Source: Methanoregula sp. PtaB.Bin085
GTDB lineage: Archaea > Halobacteriota > Methanomicrobia > Methanomicrobiales > Methanospirillaceae
NCBI RefSeq assembly: GCF_002067035.1
Contig: NZ_MVQB01000023.1
Location: 1-42,303, forward strand
Length of the DNA stretch: 42,303 nucleotides
Reading direction: 5' to 3'
The translations under genes and the position numbers were made by a program. Shown here in pieces: positions 1-8,649 of the stretch. Position 1 is the stretch's first letter; each line of letters begins with the position of its first letter. Below the pieces are notes generated by a model, which worked only from the letters and a program-made list of their open reading frames with translations, searched no databases and was not told where the DNA came from.

Positions 1-109
1 GAGACAATGTACCTTAGATCTTTCGGTCGGCTCCAGCACTCTTTTCTCTCGTTAGATAATGATTTCTACAGAGCAGGTTTTTTCAATAAAGAACAAGCAT
101 GATTATTTC

Positions 110-2110
110 TTACACCGGGGCCATATACTGAACTTCCAGAAACAGCCCCACACCTTCCCGTATGAGAGGTATCCAGAATGGATACCCGTTGGTCTTCATT
201 AGCAGGCCATAGAGCGAGGTCAGCATGATCTGGAATGAGAAGGCCACGATAATGACGAGAACCAGGAAGAGCGGTACCATGCGGATGAAGGATCCGTCCG
301 GGTATATTCTTGACAGGATCATCGCTCCTGCGCAGAAAGCAAGGGTAACGAGTACCGCAAGTTTAAAAAACAGTGAAAATCCTGCGTAATCCTTGGTAAA
401 CGGCTGGATAAAGATCATCACAAAGAATATGATCGGGATCAGAATGATACTTCCCCAGAAGGAATACCTGAGCAGTGCACGGGATGTCACGGCATCGTTT
501 TTCAGGCAGGGCGTTTTGGTGAGGATGAAGACGGCGAGTATCCCGCAGGGAGCATAGGCCGGGGAGAGGTACCGCATATCCGGAAGGACGCCCAGACTGG
601 TGTTCATGGAACTGAATTTCGTTGCGTAACTGAAAAATACTGCAAAGGTCATCAGGATGATAAATCCGATCACCTCTTTTTTTGCCTTCATCGCTGCAAG
701 GACATTGTCCCACCAGAGAAGAAGGGCACACAGGCCGATGACGGCGAGCGGGCACATGATCAAAAATCCGATACTGTTATTCTGAGGGAATGTCAGGGTA
801 CCGGCAAGGCCACGGACAAGGTTATCATATGACAGGCCCCCGAAAATGGCCCGGGCGATCATCCCTCCAACTCGTACCAGGGTATCTGCAGGAGATAGGC
901 TGCCGGCCTGGCTGATGATGGAAGGATCATTTATCACCTGGCTGACGGGAAGGGGTTCTGCGAGCGTTGCACCGGGTCCCTGGATATTCCTTGGCAGGTC
1001 AAATACCGGAATGAGCCAGTTGTGGCTGATGAGAATATTGTTGAGAATGAACGGAACAACGCCGATACAGATTCCTGCTGCCGGGAGTATGGATACGATG
1101 AGTTCCCTTGCTGGTATACCCATGCGCCGTGCTGCGCTGATGTGCGGGATGATGAAGGACAATCCCAGAAAGAGGGTAACGAAGAATCCCATTTCGGGCC
1201 GGATCCAGATCAGGAGCCCGGAGAAGACAAAGGCAAGCGCCGCATACCGGGATTGCCGGCCAAAGAGATAGAGAATAAACGTGTACAGGACAAGAAGGAA
1301 TACCAGTGTCGTGAGGATGTGATCCTTTGCTGCCGCTGACCAGAATATGTAGGATGAGGACGAGACCGAGGCACATGTCCCGAACAGGGCCATCCAGGTG
1401 TTTTTTACCAGCAGGCGGATGATGGAAAAGATCACCGTTGCGATGAGGGCAAAAAAGATCTGGTTGGTGAGGACGAGGGCAGCGACCTCGAAGGGCGCGT
1501 CCGGGGCCGAGAAAGGGAACTGCTTGTACAGCAGGATATTCCCCATGAACAGGAACAATGCTCCTGCTAGGATAGGGAAGACCACACGTATCCCGCGAAC
1601 GCGGGCATACTCCGGGTAGTATGCATCGATGATCAGGGCAATCAGTACGGGACACAGTGACCATGCGAGGATGACGATCAGGCGGAAATTATCGCCAAAC
1701 AAACCGAAGAGTTTCACCATGGGAAGGGCCGAGACCGGGAACGCCAGGGAGTACATCAGGACGTTCTGCCGTGACGTGAAGTATGCGGAGACGGTCCCGT
1801 TCCAGGTTACGCCATACTTTGCCTCGGAAAAGGTCACCTGGTGGCCGATATCCAGCTGGTGGAGCTGGTTGGCCGTAATCCACTCGTCGTTCATGTAGAT
1901 TGCCGGGTTGGAGATGGTTATGACAAAGAAGAATGAGAAGAGAAAGACAATAAGGGCCGGTGCAAGGCTCCTGAACATGGCGATCGTGCCGGGTCCGGTC
2001 TCGTCCCGGGAAACGGTACTCCGGCCTGTGTCCGTACAGTTTTTTGCCGGAGGATCCACCACGTCCCCTGCATGTGTTCCGGGCTGCTTGGAACGCTTTT
2101 TCCCAGCCAT
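110..2110 (-). CDS. Polytopic membrane protein, probable GT-C fold glycosyltransferase
   Basis: A 666-residue protein with a polar N-terminal tail of about 45 residues and then roughly 13-15 hydrophobic segments up to the C-terminus. Just after TM1 comes an acidic motif, NDEW (near residue 75), in the first extracytoplasmic loop. An Asp/Glu pair at this place is the hallmark of the GT-C glycosyltransferases (ArnT/PMT/Alg-like), which use lipid-linked sugar donors. That is the basis for the call; I do not recognise a specific family. The gene is divergent from the archaellum operon, so a role in glycosylating archaellins or the S-layer is possible but is inference. The ATG at 2110 is chosen because a TATA-like box lies about 28 nt upstream, which fits a leaderless mRNA. 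Confidence 0.6.
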   Translation of the reverse strand: MAGKKRSKQPGTHAGDVVDPPAKNCTDTGRSTVSRDETGPGTIAMFRSLAPALIVFLFSFFFVITISNPAIYMNDEWITANQLHQLDIGHQVTFSEAKYGVTWNGTVSAYFTSRQNVLMYSLAFPVSALPMVKLFGLFGDNFRLIVILAWSLCPVLIALIIDAYYPEYARVRGIRVVFPILAGALFLFMGNILLYKQFPFSAPDAPFEVAALVLTNQIFFALIATVIFSIIRLLVKNTWMALFGTCASVSSSSYIFWSAAAKDHILTTLVFLLVLYTFILYLFGRQSRYAALAFVFSGLLIWIRPEMGFFVTLFLGLSFIIPHISAARRMGIPARELIVSILPAAGICIGVVPFILNNILISHNWLIPVFDLPRNIQGPGATLAEPLPVSQVINDPSIISQAGSLSPADTLVRVGGMIARAIFGGLSYDNLVRGLAGTLTFPQNNSIGFLIMCPLAVIGLCALLLWWDNVLAAMKAKKEVIGFIILMTFAVFFSYATKFSSMNTSLGVLPDMRYLSPAYAPCGILAVFILTKTPCLKNDAVTSRALLRYSFWGSIILIPIIFFVMIFIQPFTKDYAGFSLFFKLAVLVTLAFCAGAMILSRIYPDGSFIRMVPLFLVLVIIVAFSFQIMLTSLYGLLMKTNGYPFWIPLIREGVGLFLEVQYMAPV

Positions 2111-2133
2111 CGATGTACGTGTGGGAATCCCTC

Positions 2134-2143
2134 CTATATACTA
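2134..2143 (-). promoter_or_regulatory. TATA box for the GT-C-like gene
   Basis: On the minus strand the sequence reads ctagtatatagg, centred about 28 nt before the ATG at 2110. That is the usual archaeal TATA-to-start distance, so transcription should begin at or next to the start codon (leaderless). Confidence 0.5.
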
Positions 2144-2258
2144 GTACGTTTTTTGGCATCCACCTGTTCCAGGGACTCTCAGGATCTTAAATCGTCATAT
2201 CGGCCGGAAAATCGACCTGAAAAAACATGGAATGCCTGGATTCACCGTAAACCCGAAC

Positions 2259-2281
2259 GTGCCGGATGAAGCGCCCGGCAC
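2259..2281. repeat. Inverted repeat in the divergent intergenic region
   Basis: GTGCCGG (2259-2265) and CCGGCAC (2275-2281) form a perfect 7-bp stem with a 9-nt loop. It lies in the 343-nt region between the divergent GT-C-like gene and the archaellum operon. No T-run follows it on either strand, so it is not an obvious terminator; it could be an operator or an RNA structure. I see no other gene in 2111-2453. Confidence 0.4.
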
Positions 2282-2415
2282 ATGGTAAAGAGCGTGCATA
2301 AGATCAGCATATGGCCTGAAACGGTATTCCTGAGGCGCCGGTCTTTCATTTACCCAATTTTTTCTTTTTATTTCTCCGGACACCCTGAAATATCATTGTT
2401 TCCCGATACATACCA

Positions 2416-2425
2416 TTATTAATAA
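2416..2425 (+). promoter_or_regulatory. TATA-like box of the archaellum operon
   Basis: The A/T-rich core tattaataag starts about 38 nt before the ATG at 2454 and predicts a start site only a few nucleotides ahead of that codon. No Shine-Dalgarno sequence precedes the ATG, which fits a leaderless or very short-leader transcript. Confidence 0.45.
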
Positions 2426-2453
2426 GGAATGTAATATAACGAATAGATACTGT

Positions 2454-3410
2454 ATGGCGGTAAACCAGTCTCAGGTCGACCATATCATTACTGCCGCATC
2501 AGAGGATGATCCGGAGGTCAAGCTCCAGAACCTTGAGCGTGAGGTGGATCTCATCAAGACATCCATCAAGCGCCTGCTCATGGATATCCGGGAGCGGATG
2601 AACGAGCTGGAGAATCCTTTCACGCTTACAGCGGTAGCCGCAGGAGCACCGGCACCGGTTTCCCCGCCCCAGCAGCCCGCTTCTTCGGATTCGGAAGCGG
2701 AAGAAGCAAAGAGATCCGCCATGGAAGCCCGGGAAGCCGCACTCGATGCCCGGGAGTCAAAGCTGGAAGCCACCGAGGCCAAAATCGAGTCGGAGAAGAA
2801 GACCGAATCTGCCAGTAGGAAAAAGGAGCCGTCACTTCAGGCCGCAGAAGACGGGTATCACCCGGTTATCGATGAACAGGTCCTTGCCCTCCTGCGATCC
2901 CAGGTCTCCCCCCAGAAAGTCCCGGCAGGTATCATGGCAGGTCCGGCTTCCCCGACAACACCCCCGGTAAACGAGAAGCTCCGGCTCCAGAAAGTGTATA
3001 AGCTCTTCAAATGGACCAGCCAGTCGGTAAAGAAATTCGGCCACGATCGTCTTGAGATCATGCTCGAATCATACCGTGCGATGGGGTACATCACCAAGGA
3101 ATCCTGCGACGAGATACGGGAGATATCCCGCCTGATGCCGGCGAACCTCGGCGAGGAGCACGAGGTCGGGCCCGATGAGTTCGTGGCAGAGCTCTACGCC
3201 CTGAACCGAATCCTGTCCCCGAGCGATACATCGCTCGACCGGGATATGATTGAAGTGATGATGGAGAAGCGCCAGCAGGAACCCGCCATAAAAGAGATCA
3301 AAACCAGCGACCTGCCTGAAATCCAGAGCGCTCCCCTGCGGGATGTTCCGCCTTTAGTACGGAAGAAAGAAAAAAATGACGAATGGATGAACCTTCCGGA
3401 CAGGATCTGA
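2454..3410 (+). CDS. arlCDE: Archaellum accessory protein ArlCDE (FlaC/D/E)
   Basis: First gene of the archaellum operon. In euryarchaea ArlC/D/E proteins form the cytosolic collar around the motor and receive the taxis signal through CheF. The 318-residue product has a short helical region (about 20-55), a Pro/Ala linker, a strongly charged Ala/Glu coiled coil (about 80-125), and a C-terminal FlaD/E-type helical domain (about 170-270) with KLFKWTSQSVKKFG, an ESYRAMGYI segment and a final EMMEKRQ helix. The coiled coil plus FlaD/E domain in one chain suggests the fused form seen in Methanomicrobia. Its stop at 3410 is followed three nucleotides later by the arlF start. No archaellin gene precedes it, so the filament subunit must be encoded elsewhere. 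Confidence 0.85.
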   Translation: MAVNQSQVDHIITAASEDDPEVKLQNLEREVDLIKTSIKRLLMDIRERMNELENPFTLTAVAAGAPAPVSPPQQPASSDSEAEEAKRSAMEAREAALDARESKLEATEAKIESEKKTESASRKKEPSLQAAEDGYHPVIDEQVLALLRSQVSPQKVPAGIMAGPASPTTPPVNEKLRLQKVYKLFKWTSQSVKKFGHDRLEIMLESYRAMGYITKESCDEIREISRLMPANLGEEHEVGPDEFVAELYALNRILSPSDTSLDRDMIEVMMEKRQQEPAIKEIKTSDLPEIQSAPLRDVPPLVRKKEKNDEWMNLPDRI

Positions 3411-3413
3411 TCG

Positions 3414-3881
3414 ATGTCAGCCGAGACAATCACCACGGCATTATTCCTGATCACGGCAGTCATAGCTGCCGGTGTCCTGATAAATGCCGTATATCCTGTT
3501 GTCTATAATATGGCAGGGACATTCTCATCCGCAACACATGAATCGGATGTCCGGATGCGCACGGATTTCAAGGTTATTGCAACTGCAGGTTCAGGATCAG
3601 CCGCAAATATCTGGATGAAAAATATCGGATCTGAACGGATTCAGGAAGCGGAAATCCAGAACGGTGACGTTTTTTTTGGTGAAACGGGCAATTTCGATCG
3701 TATCGAATATGGTGACTGGACCTACCAGCTTTCCGATACCAACAGCAATAACATATGGGACTCTGGCGAGACGGTGAAGATCACCATCACTGGAGTATCA
3801 CTTTCCAGCGGTCATGAATACTATTTCCAGTTTTCACTCCCCAATGGAGTATGGAGGTCGGACACATTCACAGCGAGCTGA
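3414..3881 (+). CDS. arlF: Archaellar stator protein ArlF (FlaF)
   Basis: A 155-residue protein with one N-terminal TM helix (about 7-30) followed by a beta-rich extracytoplasmic domain. This is the ArlF architecture: a pilin-like helix and a beta-sandwich that sits in the pseudoperiplasm, contacts the S-layer and anchors the motor. The beta domain includes ANIWMKNIGSERI and a C-terminal GHEYYFQFSLPNGVW segment. The gene is packed between arlCDE (3-nt gap) and arlG (6-nt gap). The family call rests on fold-like features and operon position together, because ArlF sequences diverge strongly. Confidence 0.82.
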   Translation: MSAETITTALFLITAVIAAGVLINAVYPVVYNMAGTFSSATHESDVRMRTDFKVIATAGSGSAANIWMKNIGSERIQEAEIQNGDVFFGETGNFDRIEYGDWTYQLSDTNSNNIWDSGETVKITITGVSLSSGHEYYFQFSLPNGVWRSDTFTAS

Positions 3882-3887
3882 CAGGCT

Positions 3888-4376
3888 ATGGCTGTATCTG
3901 AAATTATCGGGGCAGCGGTAGGAGTCATTCTCCTTATTATCGTAGCCTATGTCATCGTCAGTGGCACGCTCATTGCCGGGGAGACCATGGCAAATTCGCA
4001 GAAGGACCTTACCATTCTGCAGGAAACCCGTCTGCGAACCTCTCTGGAGCTCAGCAGTATTGAGCAGAACAAGTCGATCATCTATGCTAATATCACCAAT
4101 ACCGGCAGTGAGATCATCGGCGATTTTAAGCATATGGATGTACTAGTGTATGATAACGATCTGACCGACCATTACCAGATTTTCCCGTATGCTCCCGGAG
4201 GGGTGCCGGAAACCCCTCTCGCATGGGGAATCGATAACCGGTATGGCGAATTTATCCACCCGTACGAACTGGATCCCGGAGAGGTGTACCGTATACGGAT
4301 AAATTCCGCTGGTGACAACCCGGGCTGGTTCCAGATCACAACAGCAAACGGGGTCTCTGCATCTGCATTTACCTGA
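3888..4376 (+). CDS. arlG: Archaellar stator protein ArlG (FlaG)
   Basis: A 162-residue protein with an N-terminal TM helix (IIGAAVGVILLIIVAYVIV, about residues 5-25) and a beta-sandwich domain. It resembles ArlF in layout, with the matching IYANITNTGSEII element where ArlF has IWMKNIGSERI. ArlF and ArlG form filaments or complexes outside the membrane that hold the rotor against the S-layer. The start at 3888 gives a good TM, and the gene is followed after 14 nt by arlH. Confidence 0.82.
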   Translation: MAVSEIIGAAVGVILLIIVAYVIVSGTLIAGETMANSQKDLTILQETRLRTSLELSSIEQNKSIIYANITNTGSEIIGDFKHMDVLVYDNDLTDHYQIFPYAPGGVPETPLAWGIDNRYGEFIHPYELDPGEVYRIRINSAGDNPGWFQITTANGVSASAFT

Positions 4377-4390
4377 AGGAAGAGGGTACC

Positions 4391-5122
4391 ATGGCAAACA
4401 TTTCCGACCTGATGGGAGGCGAGGACAAGCAGATCATCTCGACCGGCAACAGCGAACTGGACAAGAAGATTGCCGACGGTCTTCCGCTGGAGTCCCTCAC
4501 CCTCATCGAGGGCGAGAACGATACCGGAAAGAGCGTTCTCACCCAGCAGATTATCTGGGGAGCGATGAAACAGGGCCTCTCCGTTGACCTTTTCACAACC
4601 GAGAGCACGAGCAAGAGTTTCATCAAGCAGATGGAGTCCATGAGCCTTGACATCTCTGAATACTTTGCCTGGGGCTACCTCAAGGTATTCCCCCTCCATG
4701 TTGTGGGCTTCGAATGGAAAAAGGAGGAGATGACCGGGATCCTCAACCATCTGATCGGCCATTTCCAGAAGAGCAAGGCCCAGGTCATCGTGGTCGACTC
4801 GCTCACCCTGTTTACGGAATATGCTGAAACCGATTCCATCCTGACCTTCTTTACCAACTGCAAGTCGCTCGTCGACCACGGCAAGACCATCCTTGTCACC
4901 CTCCACACCTATGCGTTTGAGGAGGACACGCTCGTCCGCGTCCGGTCCATCTGCGATGCCCACCTGAACATGAAAAAAGCCCTCGTCGGCGACAAGTACG
5001 TCATGGTCATGGAGGTCGTCAAGGTCCGCGGGGCCCGCAAGACAACGGGGAATCTCGTCAGTTTCGAGGTCCACCCGGGGTATGGCATGAAGATCATCCC
5101 GATGAGCTTTGCGAGGGTCTGA
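4391..5122 (+). CDS. arlH: Archaellum regulatory ATPase ArlH (FlaH)
   Basis: KaiC/RecA-like ATP-binding protein of 243 residues that docks on the ArlI hexamer and is thought to switch the motor between assembly and rotation. Walker A is GENDTGKS (about 41-48) and a Walker B-like strand is VIVVDSLT (about 132-139). Full length for the family. A purine-rich GAAGAGGG sits just before the ATG at 4391. The stop at 5122 comes one base before the preferred arlI ATG. Confidence 0.92.
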   Translation: MANISDLMGGEDKQIISTGNSELDKKIADGLPLESLTLIEGENDTGKSVLTQQIIWGAMKQGLSVDLFTTESTSKSFIKQMESMSLDISEYFAWGYLKVFPLHVVGFEWKKEEMTGILNHLIGHFQKSKAQVIVVDSLTLFTEYAETDSILTFFTNCKSLVDHGKTILVTLHTYAFEEDTLVRVRSICDAHLNMKKALVGDKYVMVMEVVKVRGARKTTGNLVSFEVHPGYGMKIIPMSFARV

Positions 5123-5123
5123 C

Positions 5124-6995
5124 ATGGGCACGCCCACGATGGCAGTCAACCTGCCGTTCAAACCGGAGCCGGTTGATTCGAACATCGACTTTTATTCCGA
5201 TATCGAATCCAGCGCCCTGTACAAGATGCTCCCGGCGAATGCCAAGGAGTACGTGAAAGCCAGCCCCCACCTGCTCGAATATCTTCACGTCTTCCCGGTC
5301 AACACCTATGGCATCCCGCTCTTCATATCCGAGCTGAAAAAAGACCTGCGCTCCATGAAGAGCCCGAACATCATCTACCCGGTGAACGATACCACGTTCG
5401 TCCATATCCTCCCGGACCCGGATGATGTGAGGAACTACTATATCCCGATCGAGCCCTCGTTCCTCCATTCCGTCAGCATGATGCTCCCGACAATCGAGAC
5501 GAAACTTATCGACCTTATTGACGGGCTCGAGGACGATCCGATCAGCGACAAGGAGCGTGCGGAAGTCATCAAGAAGATGCTTGCTACGGTTGCCGTGATC
5601 CGGCCCAAAGGCACTGACCTTGCTGTCATGACCGGGTCCAGCGGGCAGGGATCTCAGGACCTCAAGACAAAGATCGTTACGTTCCTGAACACCGACTTCA
5701 CCGCCCAGAAGAAGATGAAGGATACCAAGAAGAAGCACCAGGTCCCCCTGACACCGGACGGCAAGGTCATCCTGACCGACGAGGAGTACCGGGCAATCGA
5801 GTACCTGCTCATCCGCGACAAGATCGACATGGGCGTGCTCAAACCTTTCCTTTCGGACCAGTACATCGAGGATATCTCCTGCGACGGCGTCGGCCCGATC
5901 TTCATCGAGCACAAGATCTTCAAGGGACTGAAATCCGTTATCGAGTTCAAGGTCTCGAGCGAACTCGACGAGTTCGTTGTCAAGATGGCAGAAAGAATCA
6001 AGCGCCCGATCACCTACCGCAACCCGGTCGTGGATGCGACGCTCCTTGACGGCTCGCGTATCAACATCGTATACGGAACTGCCATCTCCCGCCATGGCAG
6101 CAACTTTACTATCCGTAAGGTGAACGAGGTCCCACTCTCCATCCTCAACATCGTCGAAAGCAACGGTATCGACTACACGGCGGCCGCGTATCTCTGGATC
6201 TGCGTTGAATATGGTATGTCGCTTTTCGTTTCCGGCGAGACAGCGAGCGGGAAGACAACCCTCCTGAATGCAATCACTACGTTCATCCCGCCGGAGAACA
6301 AGATCGTGACCATCGAGGACACGCCCGAGCTGAACGTGCCGCACCGGAACTGGATCCGGGAAGTTGCACTTGCCAAGGGCAAAGGGGAAGGTGGCGGCAG
6401 CGGGGGGGAAGTTTCCATGTTCGACCTCCTGAAAGCCGCGCTCCGCCAGCGGCCCAACCAGATCCTTGTCGGGGAGATTCGCGGAGTGGAAGGGGCCGTC
6501 GCTTTCGGTGCCATGCAGACCGGGCACCCGGTCATGAGCACGTTCCACGCAGCATCCGTGGAAAAACTGATCCAGCGCCTCTGCGGTGACCCGATCAATA
6601 TCCCCAAAACCTATGTCGATAACCTCAACCTCGTCGTTATCCAGAGTGCCGTGAAACGCCCCGACGGTCAGCTGGTCCGGCGCATGATCAGCTGCAACGA
6701 GCTGGTCGGGTTCAACCCGGAGACGCAGGGGTTCACGTTCGTGCAGATGTTCACTTGGGAACCGGTATCGGATACCTTTGTCTGGACCGGCAAGGGCAGT
6801 TCGTTCCTTCTCGAGAATAAGATTGCGACCATGCTGGGCATGCCCGAGAGCAGGAAGGCTGAGATTTATCTCGAGGTCGAAAAACGGGCAAAGATCCTGG
6901 AACGGCTCCACAAGGCCGGGTATACCAAGTTCTGGGACCTGTTCCACATGATGACCAAGATCAAGAAACAAGGACTTCTCACTATAGGTTCCTGA
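5124..6995 (+). CDS. arlI: Archaellum assembly and motor ATPase ArlI (FlaI)
   Basis: Type II/IV secretion-type ATPase that powers archaellum assembly and rotation. Walker A GETASGKTT is near residues 371-379, a glutamate-rich VTIEDTPE strand follows, and Walker B ILVGEIRG is near 447-454. A glycine-rich loop (GKGEGGGSGGE) lies between them. At about 623 residues it is longer than the roughly 510-560 I expect for the family; the extra length seems to be a charged, lysine-rich insertion around residues 140-210, before the conserved core. A TTG at 5109 would also open the frame, overlapping arlH by 14 nt, but the ATG at 5124 has GAGGGT about 8 nt upstream and is preferred. Confidence 0.93.
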   Translation: MGTPTMAVNLPFKPEPVDSNIDFYSDIESSALYKMLPANAKEYVKASPHLLEYLHVFPVNTYGIPLFISELKKDLRSMKSPNIIYPVNDTTFVHILPDPDDVRNYYIPIEPSFLHSVSMMLPTIETKLIDLIDGLEDDPISDKERAEVIKKMLATVAVIRPKGTDLAVMTGSSGQGSQDLKTKIVTFLNTDFTAQKKMKDTKKKHQVPLTPDGKVILTDEEYRAIEYLLIRDKIDMGVLKPFLSDQYIEDISCDGVGPIFIEHKIFKGLKSVIEFKVSSELDEFVVKMAERIKRPITYRNPVVDATLLDGSRINIVYGTAISRHGSNFTIRKVNEVPLSILNIVESNGIDYTAAAYLWICVEYGMSLFVSGETASGKTTLLNAITTFIPPENKIVTIEDTPELNVPHRNWIREVALAKGKGEGGGSGGEVSMFDLLKAALRQRPNQILVGEIRGVEGAVAFGAMQTGHPVMSTFHAASVEKLIQRLCGDPINIPKTYVDNLNLVVIQSAVKRPDGQLVRRMISCNELVGFNPETQGFTFVQMFTWEPVSDTFVWTGKGSSFLLENKIATMLGMPESRKAEIYLEVEKRAKILERLHKAGYTKFWDLFHMMTKIKKQGLLTIGS

Positions 6996-6996
6996 A

Positions 6997-8649
6997 ATGG
7001 CTGAAATCCCCCAGCTCCCGGCGCCACCGGTTCAGGAGAAACGGCAGGTCCCGTTTGCCGGTATGGTTGCCGACCTGAAGGCAAAGATCGCCCAGATATC
7101 CGAGGACCGGAAGATGGGTGCGGACCTCCTGTTCACCACAACCTACATGGCATCGCTCTCGCTTGCCAACGCCTCACGGCCGGAGATGTTCTCGTACGCG
7201 GCAAACCGGAAGGAGTACATCTCGTCGCGGTATATCACGAAAGTGGATACATACGTGAAAAAGTGGGGATACAGCTATGCCGAAGGACTGAGCATTGTCG
7301 CGGAACGCATCAGCAATCCCATCCTCAAGAGTTTCATGAGCCGGTATGCCAACGCGATCGACTCCAGTGTCCCTGATGATGAATACCTGAAAAACGAACT
7401 TTCCACGGTTCGGAGCGTGTACCGGAGCCAGGTCGAGCAGGGCCTCGAGATGGTGACCAAGTGGGGGGATGCCTATGTTGCCATGCTCCTGTCGGGAACG
7501 GTCATTGCCGTCACCCTGATGATCTCCATTGCCATCTACTCCCCCACCGGCATGGAGACAACCCTTGGTATGTCCTATGCCATCACCTTCGCGATCTGTT
7601 TTTTTGGCAATCTCCTCATGTTCATATCGGTCCCGGACGACTACAAGACTCACGGACTCACGACCCGTGCTTCCAAGGAGCAGCAGACCATCCATGCCAT
7701 GGAGCGGGTGATCGTTCCCCTGGCCATTCTCGCTCTTATCGTCATGATCCTGCTTGGCGTGAGTGCCGGTCTGATCTTTCTCCTTATCGGTATTCTCATG
7801 GCTCCCATGGGAATCATCGGGTTCATTGACGACAGCAACATCACCCTCCGGGACACGGATTTCTCTACGTTCATCCGCAGCCTGGGGGCGGTGATGGGGG
7901 GGCAGGGGATGACTGCCGTCTATGCCCTTGCAACGATTGACAAAAAATCCCTTGTGGCCCTAGAACCCCTTGTCAATTCGGTATACTCCAAGATGAACCT
8001 CGGCCTCGATGACAAGCAGATCTGGGAAAAATTCATCGGGGAGTCGGGAAGCAATCTCATCAACAAGTACCTCAACATCTATCTCGACACCATCATGCTG
8101 GGCGGCCCGCCCGATGCCATCGGGACCGTGGTCGGGTCATCGATGCTGGAACAGACCCTCCTGCGGGAGAAGAAGGACATGCATGCCCGCAGCTTCATCA
8201 TCCTCCTTGTACCAATGCATATCGCCATGGCAGGGATCTTCGTTGTCCTGTACCGGATCATGGTCGTGCTCACCAGTTCCGTCGCGGTCATGATGACGAA
8301 GTTCCAGGAGAGTTCGATCTCGCAGGGAGCGACAGGCACCCTCTCCGGGGGCGTTTCGGCGTCGAGCTCCCTCGGGGGCATGTCGATGTTCACCAATTTC
8401 CCGGAAAAGGAAATGGGAATCTACGTGGTCACGAGCCTGACCATCATCACGATCTCCAATATCGTTGCCGCACGGGTTGTTGGCGGTGGAGACAGGTATA
8501 TGTTTTATCTCTACACAGCGATATTCTGTTCACTGACCGGTCTTGTGCTCATCGTCTCGCCCATCCTTGTCGGGATATTCTTCAGTCCTGAAGGGCTGAC
8601 GAAAATGGCCGGGTCGGGTGCAGGGGCGCTGGGGATGTATCTGGTATGA
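6997..8649 (+). CDS. arlJ: Archaellum membrane platform protein ArlJ (FlaJ)
   Basis: Polytopic protein of 550 residues homologous to the TadC/PilC/GspF platform family. It is the integral-membrane base on which ArlI acts. A basic cytoplasmic N-terminal region (about 1-150) precedes TM groups at about 155-220, 232-275, 400-435 and 475-535, with a large cytoplasmic loop between about 280 and 395 that should contact ArlI. The ATG follows the arlI stop after one nucleotide, and the gene ends in a 4-nt ATGA overlap with the next gene, so the three are translationally coupled. Confidence 0.92.
   Translation: MAEIPQLPAPPVQEKRQVPFAGMVADLKAKIAQISEDRKMGADLLFTTTYMASLSLANASRPEMFSYAANRKEYISSRYITKVDTYVKKWGYSYAEGLSIVAERISNPILKSFMSRYANAIDSSVPDDEYLKNELSTVRSVYRSQVEQGLEMVTKWGDAYVAMLLSGTVIAVTLMISIAIYSPTGMETTLGMSYAITFAICFFGNLLMFISVPDDYKTHGLTTRASKEQQTIHAMERVIVPLAILALIVMILLGVSAGLIFLLIGILMAPMGIIGFIDDSNITLRDTDFSTFIRSLGAVMGGQGMTAVYALATIDKKSLVALEPLVNSVYSKMNLGLDDKQIWEKFIGESGSNLINKYLNIYLDTIMLGGPPDAIGTVVGSSMLEQTLLREKKDMHARSFIILLVPMHIAMAGIFVVLYRIMVVLTSSVAVMMTKFQESSISQGATGTLSGGVSASSSLGGMSMFTNFPEKEMGIYVVTSLTIITISNIVAARVVGGGDRYMFYLYTAIFCSLTGLVLIVSPILVGIFFSPEGLTKMAGSGAGALGMYLV

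Noticed and set aside
5094-6971. Long minus-strand frame (625 codons) opposite arlI
   Set aside because: It mirrors arlI almost exactly, as happens in GC-rich genes. No motifs, while the plus strand has clear Walker motifs.
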